From: Capra hircus
Lineage: Eukaryota; Chordata; Mammalia; Artiodactyla; Bovidae
Reading direction: 5' to 3'
Length of the DNA: 64,000 nt
Assembly: GCF_001704415.2 (NCBI RefSeq)
Contig: NW_017189517.1
Coordinates: 9,249,167 to 9,313,166, forward strand
Each line of letters starts with the position of its first letter. The first letter of the stretch is position 1. Of this stretch, positions 54,601 to 64,000 are shown in pieces. The notes beneath the pieces are model-generated. The model saw only the letters and a list, made by a program, of their open reading frames with translations. It did not search any database and was not told the DNA's origin. Position numbers and translations under genes: made by a program.

Positions 54601-55574
54601 ATCAGAAAAAATCTAACTGGGAGTTTCCAGGCTACTAGTTAGGTTACTATAACAAGCTTTTCCTTAGACAATAAGGAGATGAAATACACTCAACATAAAA
54701 TGATTTCTTAAAATTATATATTGTCAAGGCACAAAAGAGTCAGAAACATGAAAATTAAAAGTTGTAGAGTCAACATGTAACCCAGAAAAAAGAAATTTAT
54801 AGTATAAAAGAATAAGAGTTTCTCAGTGTTTCTACAGCTTAATCAGGAGAGAGTGGTCTGTTCTAGGCAGCAATTTTAGTTGTTTAGACAGAAATGTACC
54901 AAGAGTGGAGAACACAGTATCTTTAGGGCCCCAGGACTTGATGGAACCATCCTAGAAACCCAGCTTCACTTTCCTTTTGCTATGACTCTCTCTCCAGAGG
55001 CTTCTGAGTGGTGGATTCCATTACCAAGTGGTGTGCCTCTCAGACAACTAACGGTCTCATTTATCAGCCTGGGGGCCACTCTCACAGTAAACTAATTAAC
55101 CAACTTTCTGATTTACATTTGGTCTCTCGTGAGTTTTTAAGAGTGAATTCATTCACTGGAACCAGAACACCCCTTGGTAAAAAGAATAAAATGTGTTTCT
55201 TTGCCCACAAGGACGAAAACCAACACCTAGAGCCAAAGTGTTCTTAAAAGCATAGGAAAGCCCCATAAGGGAAATACATAGACCACCTATGCCAGAGTTA
55301 TGTTATCTTTCGGCTGCGATGCAGCATGTTACAGTGGCAATTGTTATTGTGGCTAAACACTGACGAGTTTTGGCTTCTCCAGTTTCTCAGGTGCTCAGGA
55401 ACAGCAAACCAAGATCCAGAAAAGATTAGTCCCAGCCCATTCTTCTCCTTCCCATTCCAGTCTACTCATTACTATGGTGCTGAGTGTCCACAACTCTTCA
55501 AACTGGAGAAAAGCACCCTATATAATAGTAAAAATCAACAATTTTATCCTCTAAATGGAAAAAGCACTTGGCAG
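54601..55574. other. Unassigned sequence
   Basis: About 970 bp. Three short plus-strand frames (54880-55613) show no domain. Confidence 0.4.
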
Positions 55575-55990
55575 ACATCATTCATTCATCTTCACCACAT
55601 TCCTAGGAGGTAAGGAATGGTCTTTGCAACCCCATGGAATGGAATTCTCCAGGCCAGAATACTGGAGTGGGTAGCCTTTCCCTTCTCCAGGGGATCTTCC
55701 CAAACCAGGGATTGAAGCCAGGTCTCCCACATTGCAGACAGATTCTTTACCAGCTGAGCCACAAGGGAAGCCCAACAATACCAAGTGGGTAGTCTATGCC
55801 TTCTCCAGGGGATCTTCCTGACCCAGGAATCAAACCAGGGTCTCCTGCATTGCAGGCGGATTCTTCACCAAATGAGCTATCAGGGAAGCCCAGGAGGTAA
55901 GCACCACTTTCATTTTCTAGATGATAAACTAGAACATGTCTTTTGGAGTAGGAAAGTCTTAGTGGGTTAAATTGATCTCAAATATATCCT
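55575..55990 (-). mobile_element. MIR SINE split by Bov-tA
   Basis: Left part 'tcatcttcaccacattccta', right part 'gtaagcaccactttcatttt' and 'ctagatgataaactagaac' join into a reversed MIR. Confidence 0.6.
55615..55890 (-). mobile_element. Bov-tA SINE with duplicated tRNA-like head
   Basis: Reading right to left: tRNA-like head, a short body stretch to 'ggcatagactacccacttgg', a second tRNA-like head ('ggcttcccttgtggctcagc'), then the body. Flanks 'taggaggtaag' (55604-55614) and 'caggaggtaag' (55891-55901) show a single insertion, so the two heads moved together. Confidence 0.92.
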
Positions 55991-58039
55991 TCTTTCTGAT
56001 TTAAATTTCATACTTCTTATTAAAAAGCTAAATTCTCAGAAGTCTCTTCATGTAGTTTACATGTTGTAAAGTGATTTCCCCCACTTGTCAAATATACAGA
56101 GTGATTATTAAATATGCAAATAGGAGGAGCAATTTGGTGTGGAGCCTCGGTAATTTAAAATTCTAAAAATATTTGGAGAGCAATACTGGGAGTTATTCTA
56201 CACTGTCAGTAACCTGTGAAAATATTAGTAGAAAAGGAATTCTAGAATACAGCTTCAGTATGTCTTCATGTGAGCAGCTTCAAAATTACATCTTAACACA
56301 ATGTTTTATTATCAGCAGTAGAAGGATTTGGTTCAGTTACAGCAAAAAGTGACGAAATGAAAACCAATTAAATAAGCTGGGGGAGGGGCTGCCTGGAAAC
56401 ATCTTGTTTAAATTGTGCAGTAAACATGTGGTTTCGAATTCTCTTGGTCACTGTGTTTCCTCTAAAAGGATGGGAAGCCCTCTTTCCCCAGTTCCCTGGT
56501 CCTATACACAATTTTTGTTCCATTTCTGGAGTAAGCTGGAGCCTAGAGTCTTTTATTAAAAGAAGAAAATAAAAGCAAAGAAATATCAAATGCTTTGGAT
56601 ATGGTTTGCTTTTCCTTTTTAAAATTTGAATGCAGGAAAAATACACACAAAGGAAAATAAACTATCTGATAATCTGATGTCTGAGCTCTGGGACCAAGAG
56701 TTTTAAATTGGCTAAGCCTGCCTGAAAGTACACAGGCTAATGAAAGGTGGTCAATCCCAGAAAAAGCCAAACCAGAAGTTGAGCCCTGGGGAGTAATTAA
56801 ACCAGGAAAGACCAAAAATACTTCTTCTAGAAAGAAATGGAAACACAAAAGTATAATCTCTCTCCAAACAGACTGATCAACTATCTTGAATAGTGAATGC
56901 CCTGTATGATAATTCATTTTTTCAATCTTTGCAGTTTTCCTCAATCAGTTTTAAAGGAAAAATTCAAAGTCTACATTCTGTTGCTGTCAGACATACTTTT
57001 CACACCTTGAAGGAAGGGAATTCAAAATTGGTTCTGAAGTGTCTTGCAGACTGAGACCTTTCCTTTTTTTTTTTTTTTTTAACCATTTTAGTCTGTTCCT
57101 TTTAACAATTAGCTACTTATTTAGTTGTGTATAGGGAAAGGAGAACAGTACCCCCCACAGAAAATAAAATTGTGCTTCCACTTTTGAGGCTTTTAAGCTA
57201 GTTGGACTCTACTTCAATAAGCATGTCAAAAGACCTATTTGAAAGAATAGATTTTCTGTGCCCCAGGCCAAATCCATTAAAAAAAATACAATTGATCCAT
57301 CTTCAGGAACTGTTCTAAAACTACTGCAGGGAAAGGCTACAGCTACTTTAGTAATTAAATACACTCTGGATTGGAAATAGATAACTCTAAATATATGCAA
57401 AGTTATTAGAGTATATAGTTCTTAACTAATTCCTGATCAACTTAGGGCTATTTTGTTTGCAAAACTTCTTAATGATTTCAGACAAAGAATCAATTTCATC
57501 AAAATGTGTTTCCAGATAATGAAATAAAGGGGACAAGGCAGAATGCTTTCAGATTTAGACATTAGCCTCAGAAGTTCAGTAGACTGTGGCCAGGCATAGA
57601 ACCTTGGAAGCTGTCTAGGAAACAGAATGACTTTGTGTGTTTGGCGGGCTTCTCTTCTGCCTCTGCCTTCACACTTCTCCATTTACACTAACTGGAGCAA
57701 TGATGTCTGTGCCTTATGAATGTTCCAAATCACGTGACTCACTTGTTCCAAAATACACTAAAGGAAGAATGGCTTCTTAAATACCAAGACATATCTAGGG
57801 AAAGCCTAATTGTAAATACACACTTCATATTGAAACATTTTCTAAAAATTCCATTTTCCTTAAACCAAGAGTCTCTTGAATTTAACCCTTAGTAGGAAGG
57901 CTATGAAGCTAATCATTGTAAAAGTTTCAAACATTAGTCTTTAATTCCTTCAACACTTGCTCTTAGAGAAAAGATCAAATGTCATAATTCTCTTTAGGCA
58001 TCACAAAATTACCTATTTAATTAAAAACCCACTGACGGT
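55991..58039. other. Unassigned sequence
   Basis: About 2 kb. A poly-T run lies at 57064-57080. A 133-codon minus frame (56543-56944) has a hydrophobic look but no recognised domain or context. Confidence 0.4.
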
Positions 58040-58405
58040 TCTTCAACTCATGAATGGGTGAAAAACATTGGTATAGCCATAAGGAAATACTACTCAGCAA
58101 TAGAAAGGAAAGCAATAGAGATAAATCTTGCTCAAAACATTACGCTAAGTGAAAGAAGATAGATTCTAATGGCTATGTATTTTATGATTACATTTATATG
58201 TCATTTTAGAGAAGGCAAAACTACAGGGTTATAAAAACAGATCAGTAGTCGCCAGAAGTTGGTGAAGAGGGAGTGCTTGACTCAGGATATGGAGGAGTTC
58301 TAAGGAGTGATGAAAGTGCTTTGTATCTTGATTTGTAGTTAGGCATTGATCAAAACTCATAGAATTACACACTAAATAGGGTGAATTTTATAGTATGCAA
58401 ATTAT
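58040..58405 (+). mobile_element. Older L1 3' end
   Basis: 'aaggaaatactactcagcaa', 'gctaagtgaaagaagataga', 'tcagtagtcgccagaagttg' and the end 'agtatgcaaattatatgtca'. Confidence 0.8.
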
Positions 58406-58409
58406 ATGT

Positions 58410-58625
58410 CAGTAAAGGTGGCACTAGTGGTAATGAGTCTACCTGCCAATGCAGGAGACATAAGAGATGCGGTTCAATCCCTGGGTTGGGAAGATCCCCT
58501 GGAGAAGAAAATGGCACCTCACTCCAGTATTCTTGCCTGAGAAATCCCATGGACAGAGGAATCTGGCGGGCTAGAGTCCATGGGGTCGCAAAAGCGTCGG
58601 ACACGACTGAGGGTCTGAGCACAAA
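58410..58625 (+). mobile_element. Bov-tA SINE
   Basis: Head 'ggtggcactagtggtaatga' with the 'gacataagagatgcggttc' variant, body to 'gacacgactgagggtctgag'. Confidence 0.94.
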
Positions 58626-59039
58626 CCTGACCTGAAAAACAAAAACTTACTTTTTAACTCCCTTCCTCTAGAAAGACCAACGCTGCTGGTAATTGGAGTT
58701 TAGTGTATAAGTTCTCAGTATAGCCATACAACAAATTGTGCATAATATCATTATAAAAACAACCCCCCCAAAATAACCCACAAATTGGAATTGTGCCAAT
58801 ACAAGCGGCTCTGAAGCAAAGCTTCATTATGATAATCTTTATAACAGTATTTTTCACCAAAAAAAAATGCTTTAAAGTCCCAGTGTAAATATTGTAATAC
58901 TAAAGGTTCCAATTACATGTTCCAAGTAAAAGTGACTCAAATTTATCTCCAAGTGAACCATAAAGAGGTAGGTCTTTCATCATATTGTATTTAAATATAT
59001 CTCCAAATCTAGGTTAAGTTTTCCTATTTGTGGTATACT
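58626..59039. other. Unassigned sequence
   Basis: No gene or repeat recognised. Confidence 0.4.
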
Positions 59040-59050
59040 GAGTCATCAGT

Positions 59051-59314
59051 GGAGAAGGCAATGGCAGCCCACTCCAGTACTCTTGCCTGGAAAATCCCAT
59101 GGACAGAGGAGCCTGGTGGGCTACAGTCCATGGGGTCGTGAAGAGTTGGACACAACTGAGCGACTTCCCTTTCACTTTTCACTTTCATGCATTGGAGAAG
59201 GAAATGGCAACCCACTCCAGTGTTCTTGCCTGGAGAATCCCAGGGACGGGGGAGCGTGGTGAGCTGCTGTCTATGGGGTCGCACAGAGTCGGACACGACT
59301 GAAGTGACTTGGCA
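59051..59314 (+). mobile_element. Bov-A2 SINE with 11-bp target duplication
   Basis: Two BovA units with linker; tail lacks AGC repeats. Flanks 'gagtcatcagt' (59040-59050) and 'gagccatcagt' (59315-59325) match at 10 of 11. Confidence 0.96.
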
Positions 59315-59340
59315 GAGCCATCAGTAAGAAGATATTTACA

Positions 59341-59352
59341 TTTTTTTTTTTT
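59341..59352. repeat. Poly-T run
   Basis: Short homopolymer; no accompanying element identified. Confidence 0.9.
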
Positions 59353-59439
59353 ACCATTTGATCGAATTATATTTCTGATAAACCAATATTTTCTTCTACT
59401 TTTATTAGTATTCTCATTATTATATTGAGAACTTTAAAA

Positions 59440-59880
59440 AATTTGCACTAATGCAGAGAGTTAATATAAAGAAGACAAACACAGTACATCTACTCTATTT
59501 CAGGCACTGTACTAGCTCTTTGTTATCACCTTTAATTTAAAAAACAACTTTACCAAGTTGCTATATAACACAGGGAGCTCAGTTAGGTGCTCTGTGATGA
59601 CCTAGAAGGGTGGGAAGGGGGGTGGGAGGGAGGCTCAAGAGGGAGCTATATGTATATATACATATAGCTGATTCATGACGTTGTACGGCAGAAACGAACA
59701 CAACATTTTAAAGCAATTGTCCTCCAACTAAAAATAAATTTTAAAAAAACTCTGTGAAGTACATGTGATTATCTTTGCTTTATAGATAAGGGAAAAAAGA
59801 TTGAGAGAGAGTAAGTGACTTGTCCCAAATCACCCAGCCAGTTCATTGTACAATGTGAATTCCAACCCAAGTCTGGTGGC
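59440..59880 (-). mobile_element. MIR SINE split by L1
   Basis: Left part 'catctactctatttcaggca' and 'tttgttatcacctttaattt'; right part 'actctgtgaagtacatgtga', 'agagagtaagtgacttgtcc'. Together a reversed MIR. Confidence 0.75.
59555..59750 (+). mobile_element. Ruminant L1 3'-end insertion
   Basis: 'agttgctatataacacaggg', 'ctctgtgatgacctagaagg', a G-rich patch, and the terminal 'caattgtcctccaactaaaa' with A-tail. About 195 bp, inserted in MIR; A-rich flanks make the target duplication unclear. Confidence 0.9.
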
Positions 59881-60899
59881 TCAAAAGCTGAAGGGCTGCC
59901 ACTGTAAGGTGATTGAGCAATGATTAGGCTTTTGGAGGGTCTAGTGGGTGATGAAATAGGCCTGACTATTAAAGGTTTACACTATAAAGTTGGAACACCA
60001 GTATTTGATTCAAATACGGCCAAAGCACTCTTCATTATCTCAAAATATTGTATTTGAGGATTTTGCTTCGGTTTGACTGTCCTAACTTCCTCCATTTTTT
60101 CCCTCCATCTCAAATTGATTACCTACATTTCCCAGGGTCTTAGAAAAGATCTTTAATCTTCTAAGCCTGCAGACACAGCCAGGCATTTGAATGTTATTTA
60201 ACGATGTGTTTGTAAAGGAAAAAGCCAGGGCACTGATTTAAAGACATCCTTATAGTGCTCAGTGTTATACCTAGTGTCACACTTCAAGCAGAAAAGTAAC
60301 AAAGATAAGTGGGGAGAATATAGCATTGGCACAAAGTCCCAAGCATGCATGTTCTTAAACAAAGTGGCCACATAGAAAACACACATTACAGTATGAAAAA
60401 GAGCACACCATCTCAAATTGTTTCCCTTCTCTTCCTCAGATGATTAAAGGATTAAAGAGAACAGGACTGCCTTTTTCCTGTGCTAAGAACTCTACTTGTG
60501 CAGAGAAACATGGCTCAGCTATCTTTTTAAATCATCTAGTAGTCTTAAATGATAAAAAAACAAAACAAAAACCTTCCACAGTGAAGGATTTTTTTATCTT
60601 GTCTGTATATTTCTAGAATCTTAAGGTCTTTTATTTCAGGGTATTAACTAAAATCCATAGCATTTAAAAATCATGCCAAATTCCCAAACTTTGTAATTAA
60701 AGGAGCAACTACCTTTCCAAACAAAATTCTGTATTTTATCTGACAAATGCCTGTTTGAAATATGCCAGAAAGACATAGCCCAAGAGCCTATTTACACAAA
60801 ACCTAGCACACGCTGGCTCTTAATATTCTTCTTTGGAGTATGAAATCCAAAGTTGCTAAACAAAATTTTATGTAAGACTGATCAGAACTAATTACTCTT
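59881..60899. other. Unassigned sequence
   Basis: About 1 kb with no gene or repeat recognised. Confidence 0.4.
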
Positions 60900-61150
60900 C
60901 TCTAGATGAAATGCTGAGGAAAAAGTGAATGAAGAATCCACAATGAGCTTCTTGGAAATAAAACAGAAGCATCGTGTGTGGTTATGTATACTCCGATTTT
61001 CCACACATGGACCTATAGGAGCAGCATTTCGGTTTCATAATTATGTCCAGCATGTAGGCCTATTTCAAAGCAAGCGAATTTTCAGCAACACAAACCCTCC
61101 GGCCTACCCAGTCTACATGGCAGTTCGCAAATTATTTTTTTAACAGCTAC
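60900..61150. promoter_or_regulatory. Candidate conserved non-coding element
   Basis: Repeat-free, with CpG-containing and palindromic homeobox-like sequence ('ttcataattatgtcc') in an AT-rich setting. A 72-codon frame (60925-61143) lies here but has no known domain. Inference from composition only. Confidence 0.27.
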
Positions 61151-62121
61151 AACTCAGAGATAAGAAAACAGCCAAGTTCACACTATGTTCTGAAACTTCC
61201 TGACTTTTAAGTGTTTTGAATGCTCATTTAACACTGTTTTGAACCCATTTTTAGTTTGCCCTCACAGGTGTTTTGTTTTTTTCAATTTGAAAAGGAAAAT
61301 TTTAAAGCGGTTAGCTGTGAAGTCCCTCCCACAGGCAGCTTTAATTACCTGACAAATGTTTCCCATACTTATCATACCCTTGGACTGCTTAGAGAGCAAG
61401 GGCCCCTTGAGAGTGAGAAGTACATTTCTGTGTGTTTATGTGTGTAAGTCAAGGGAAAACCACTTCCCTGGTGTAGACAACCAACCTAATGTACACAACA
61501 AGAAATCTATTTAGTTTGGTCAGATACTAAATTACTATTATTGGTGTTTTCAGCACTTTGTATTTTAAAGGACCTAATTCAAAAAAAAAAAAAATTAGGA
61601 TATTTTCCTATGCTAAAACTCTCTCTGGTAACCAGATGTCATATTCCATGCTTTTAAAATCTCATTAGGTGGCCTTGTTCTCATCTCCACTGCACTGTCT
61701 TCCTTGGATATTCAGGAGAGGGCCAGATGCTTAGAGAAGATCCAAGGGATGAGGTTATGAGACGTTTCTTACAAAACAGTGCTGGACAGTTAGTTTACTA
61801 ACAATGTGGTTTAAAAATTACACAGACATCACACAAAGCACATTCAGAAGGAAAATAAAGAAATACACACACACACACTAAACTAGAATAGATATCAAAA
61901 TACTAAGATTGCGAATATGAGAGATGATTTTTTTTCCTCTTTCATCTTATTTTCTTTAATAAATATGCATTTTCTTTAAGTGGAAAGTAAACTTCTAAAA
62001 CAATTGTTTCTTCCCATCATGAAGAAAACTGCTGTGTATTTACAGCCAGGTCACTTTTTTGACAAACAATTGCTTCAAGAGCCTCCATGGACAACCTTTG
62101 TCTTTGCTGACAGATAGTAGT
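61151..62121. other. Unassigned sequence
   Basis: Short (AC)n at 61867-61880 and an A-run at 61580-61594. No gene recognised. Confidence 0.4.
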
Positions 62122-62130
62122 GATTTATGG

Positions 62131-62349
62131 GCTTCCTGGTGCCTCAGATGGTAAAGAATCTGCCTGCCATGTGGGAGACCTGGGTTCAATCCCTGTTATG
62201 GGAAGATCCCCTGGAGGAGGGCATGGCAACCCACTTCAGTATTCTTACCTGGAAAATTCCATGGACAGAGGAGCCTGGAGAGCTACAGTCCATGGGGTCG
62301 CACAGAGTCGGACACGATTGAGCAAGTAAGTACAGCATAGCACAGTGAC
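62131..62349 (+). mobile_element. Bov-tA SINE with 9-bp target duplication
   Basis: 'gcttcctggtgcctcagatg' head, complete body, then a 'caagtaagtacagcatagc' tail. Perfect duplication 'gatttatgg' at 62122-62130 and 62350-62358. Confidence 0.96.
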
Positions 62350-62358
62350 GATTTATGG

Positions 62359-63394
62359 TTAAGTCTCTTCAAAGATTCCGAGCTTATTTATTCCAAATCT
62401 ATAATTCTTTGCCCACAACAATTTGGAGCCTAGGAATTCATAAATTCATAGAGATAAAATTCATCATTTCTGTCATCAACACATTTTCATAGGGAGCCTC
62501 CAAGGTAGAGATTAGTACTCTCTCCCTCCTTTGCATGTCTATGGAAATTGTTGTCTGCTAAGCTTAATTTGACGTTTAGCATTATTACTGATTTATATTT
62601 TATTATTTTTCATGTACACATGTAATCTGCCAATTAAGTAATAATCTCCTTGAGAGAGCAGTGCCTTTTCTTGTCCAAAGCTTCACAACATGGTGCCTTT
62701 GAAATGAGATTCACTCAGTGTTGGTGAGGATGTATCAGCCTTATGCACACACAGCTCCTAGATGGAGGGGGCAATGGAAGGAGCACCATAGGCTAAAACT
62801 GGTTATGAGTCACCCCGTTATAGCTGAGAAACGGGTCCCTTTTCCCTAGCGTATGGGAAAGAGAACACAGAAATGAAACAGGGGATCTACCAACAAAGAG
62901 AAGGGGACTGAGCATGTCAGAAATTGGCTATAACAGCAATAGCAGCTGGTGATGATGATAGAATGATGTTATAGAAGACTTCAACAGTGATAAGATTAAC
63001 TGATCAAACTCTGGGATCTAAAGCATGGGGGGGGGAATGGGAAACTGTGATTGGGAAGATATCAATCAGTATAATTTCTAGCGCTATATGCAGATAATAT
63101 AGAGTATATAAATACACATTGGCATCTACATTAAACAGCCACAATATAGGAAATATAGAGAATCAGTTATGTACCCTGGCTTAATAAAGCTGTGCTATTA
63201 AAAAATGCCTATGCCAGAAACGTATTTGTTTTGAACAATTCTATTCTTCATGTGTGGAAGACATAAGCAACAGATAGAATAGGAAGACTCTTGCTGTAAT
63301 TTTGACAACTATGGTTTGATAAGCCCAAGAATATAAACTGATTCATAATATAGATTCTATTCATGTGTTGTGGGACATTCTCATCTATTAAAAA
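62359..63394. other. Unassigned sequence
   Basis: About 1 kb with no gene or repeat recognised; an 8-G run lies near 63028. Confidence 0.4.
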
Positions 63395-63520
63395 TTATGG
63401 ATTGTTTGTTTTTGGTTTTGTGTATTTTTGTATCTTCCTTGGGGCCTTCACAGGCCCTTGCACATGACAAATACCAAATAAATCTCTGATGAATGAATAA
63501 ATGAGTGAGTAAATTAACAA
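63395..63520 (+). mobile_element. L2 3'-end fragment
   Basis: 'ttttgtatcttccttggggc', 'gacaaataccaaataaatct' and 'gatgaatgaataaatgagtg' are the L2 terminus. Confidence 0.7.
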
Positions 63521-64000
63521 TATGTAGAAAACAGAGAATGTAATTCTCAAGCTCTCCTAGCAATAACATTATGCTCCTGATGACACAATTTTATTTTGCC
63601 ACTGTTTTGATGTATGAAAAATACACCAAGATTCAGGGAAGATGTGAGACAACACAATTTAAAGTCAAGTTAGAGTATGTCCTTCCTTTCCCAAGAAACA
63701 ACGGAGTAATTGAAAAGCATGTACTTCAGAAAACTATTTTTTGATGTAGAAAACTTTTCCCAACTGGCTGTAAGTAATCTAAAAAGAAATCATTTTCACT
63801 TACTGTATTGAATAAACAAAACAGTGGCATAATAGTGACATCCAGGTTGACTCATCAGTGAACAGTTCATTCACAGAAAACATATACACACACAGTAAAT
63901 ATATTTCAGATAAACATTTATGTTATGCCTCTGTACATTGCCAGGACAAGGGAATGGACAGGAAAAAGGATTCAGGAAGTTTCAGCAGGGCAGGTACACA
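63521..64000. other. Unassigned sequence
   Basis: AT-rich to the window end; no feature recognised. Confidence 0.4.

Noticed and set aside
56543..56944. 133-codon minus-strand frame
   Set aside because: Hydrophobic but without a recognisable family, promoter or exon context; length is compatible with chance in this AT-rich DNA.
1..64000. CRISPR arrays, operons, ribosome-binding sites, phage or bacterial genes
   Set aside because: Sequence is mammalian; dispersed SINEs account for all repeated words and no regularly spaced array exists.

Overview
This is a stretch of ruminant (bovid) nuclear DNA. The diagnosis rests on repeats found only in ruminants: BovB (RTE-clade) LINEs, Bov-tA and Bov-A2 SINEs, and the cetartiodactyl tRNA-type SINEs CHR-1 and CHR-2. 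These lie on an older mammalian background of L1, L2, MIR, MaLR LTRs and two DNA-transposon remnants. Cattle, buffalo, sheep and goat cannot be told apart from what I can see. I found no convincing host coding exon, RNA gene, CpG island or promoter, so the window is either intergenic or inside a very large intron. Almost all short open frames are accidental or lie inside repeats.

Layout. 1-6.1 kb: an MLT1-type LTR, L2 and L1 pieces, Bov-tA and Bov-A2 insertions, an L1 5' region that itself carries a Bov-tA and a tiny L1 insertion, then an unidentified block. 6.1-12.8 kb: mostly unique sequence with a MIR, an L1 3' end, two Bov-A2 copies in opposite orientation and a Bov-tA. 12.8-19.5 kb: two large BovB copies in the same (minus) orientation flanking an L1 3' UTR. 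The first BovB keeps an almost intact endonuclease-tail plus reverse-transcriptase frame of about 598 codons. 19.5-25 kb: largely unique sequence with a possible conserved non-coding segment. 25-31 kb: a MaLR LTR split by BovB, MIR/L2, CHR-1 and further unique sequence. 31.3-36.1 kb: a deeply nested stack in which an old L2 is broken by L1, that L1 by a younger L1, and that by Bov-A2, with BovB, Bov-tA and CHR-1 also inside the L2. 36-48 kb: SINEs, MIR and a tandem L2 cluster. 48-49 kb: a hAT-type transposon inside an LTR remnant. 49-64 kb: mostly unique sequence with scattered L2, MIR, L1, Bov-tA and Bov-A2.

How the parts relate. BovB encodes the reverse transcriptase. Bov-tA and Bov-A2 carry a BovB-derived body and are presumed to have been copied by BovB machinery; L1 supplies its own short insertions. 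Target-site duplications are visible around many insertions and give the relative order of events. I did not find a new defence, mobile or regulatory system. The best leads are the long BovB frame, a Bov-tA form with a duplicated tRNA head, inverted Bov-A2 pairs able to fold into long hairpins, very short L1 insertions, and several unique segments that could be conserved regulatory DNA. All repeat assignments come from recalled family sequences, not from a database search, and boundaries are approximate unless a target-site duplication is cited.
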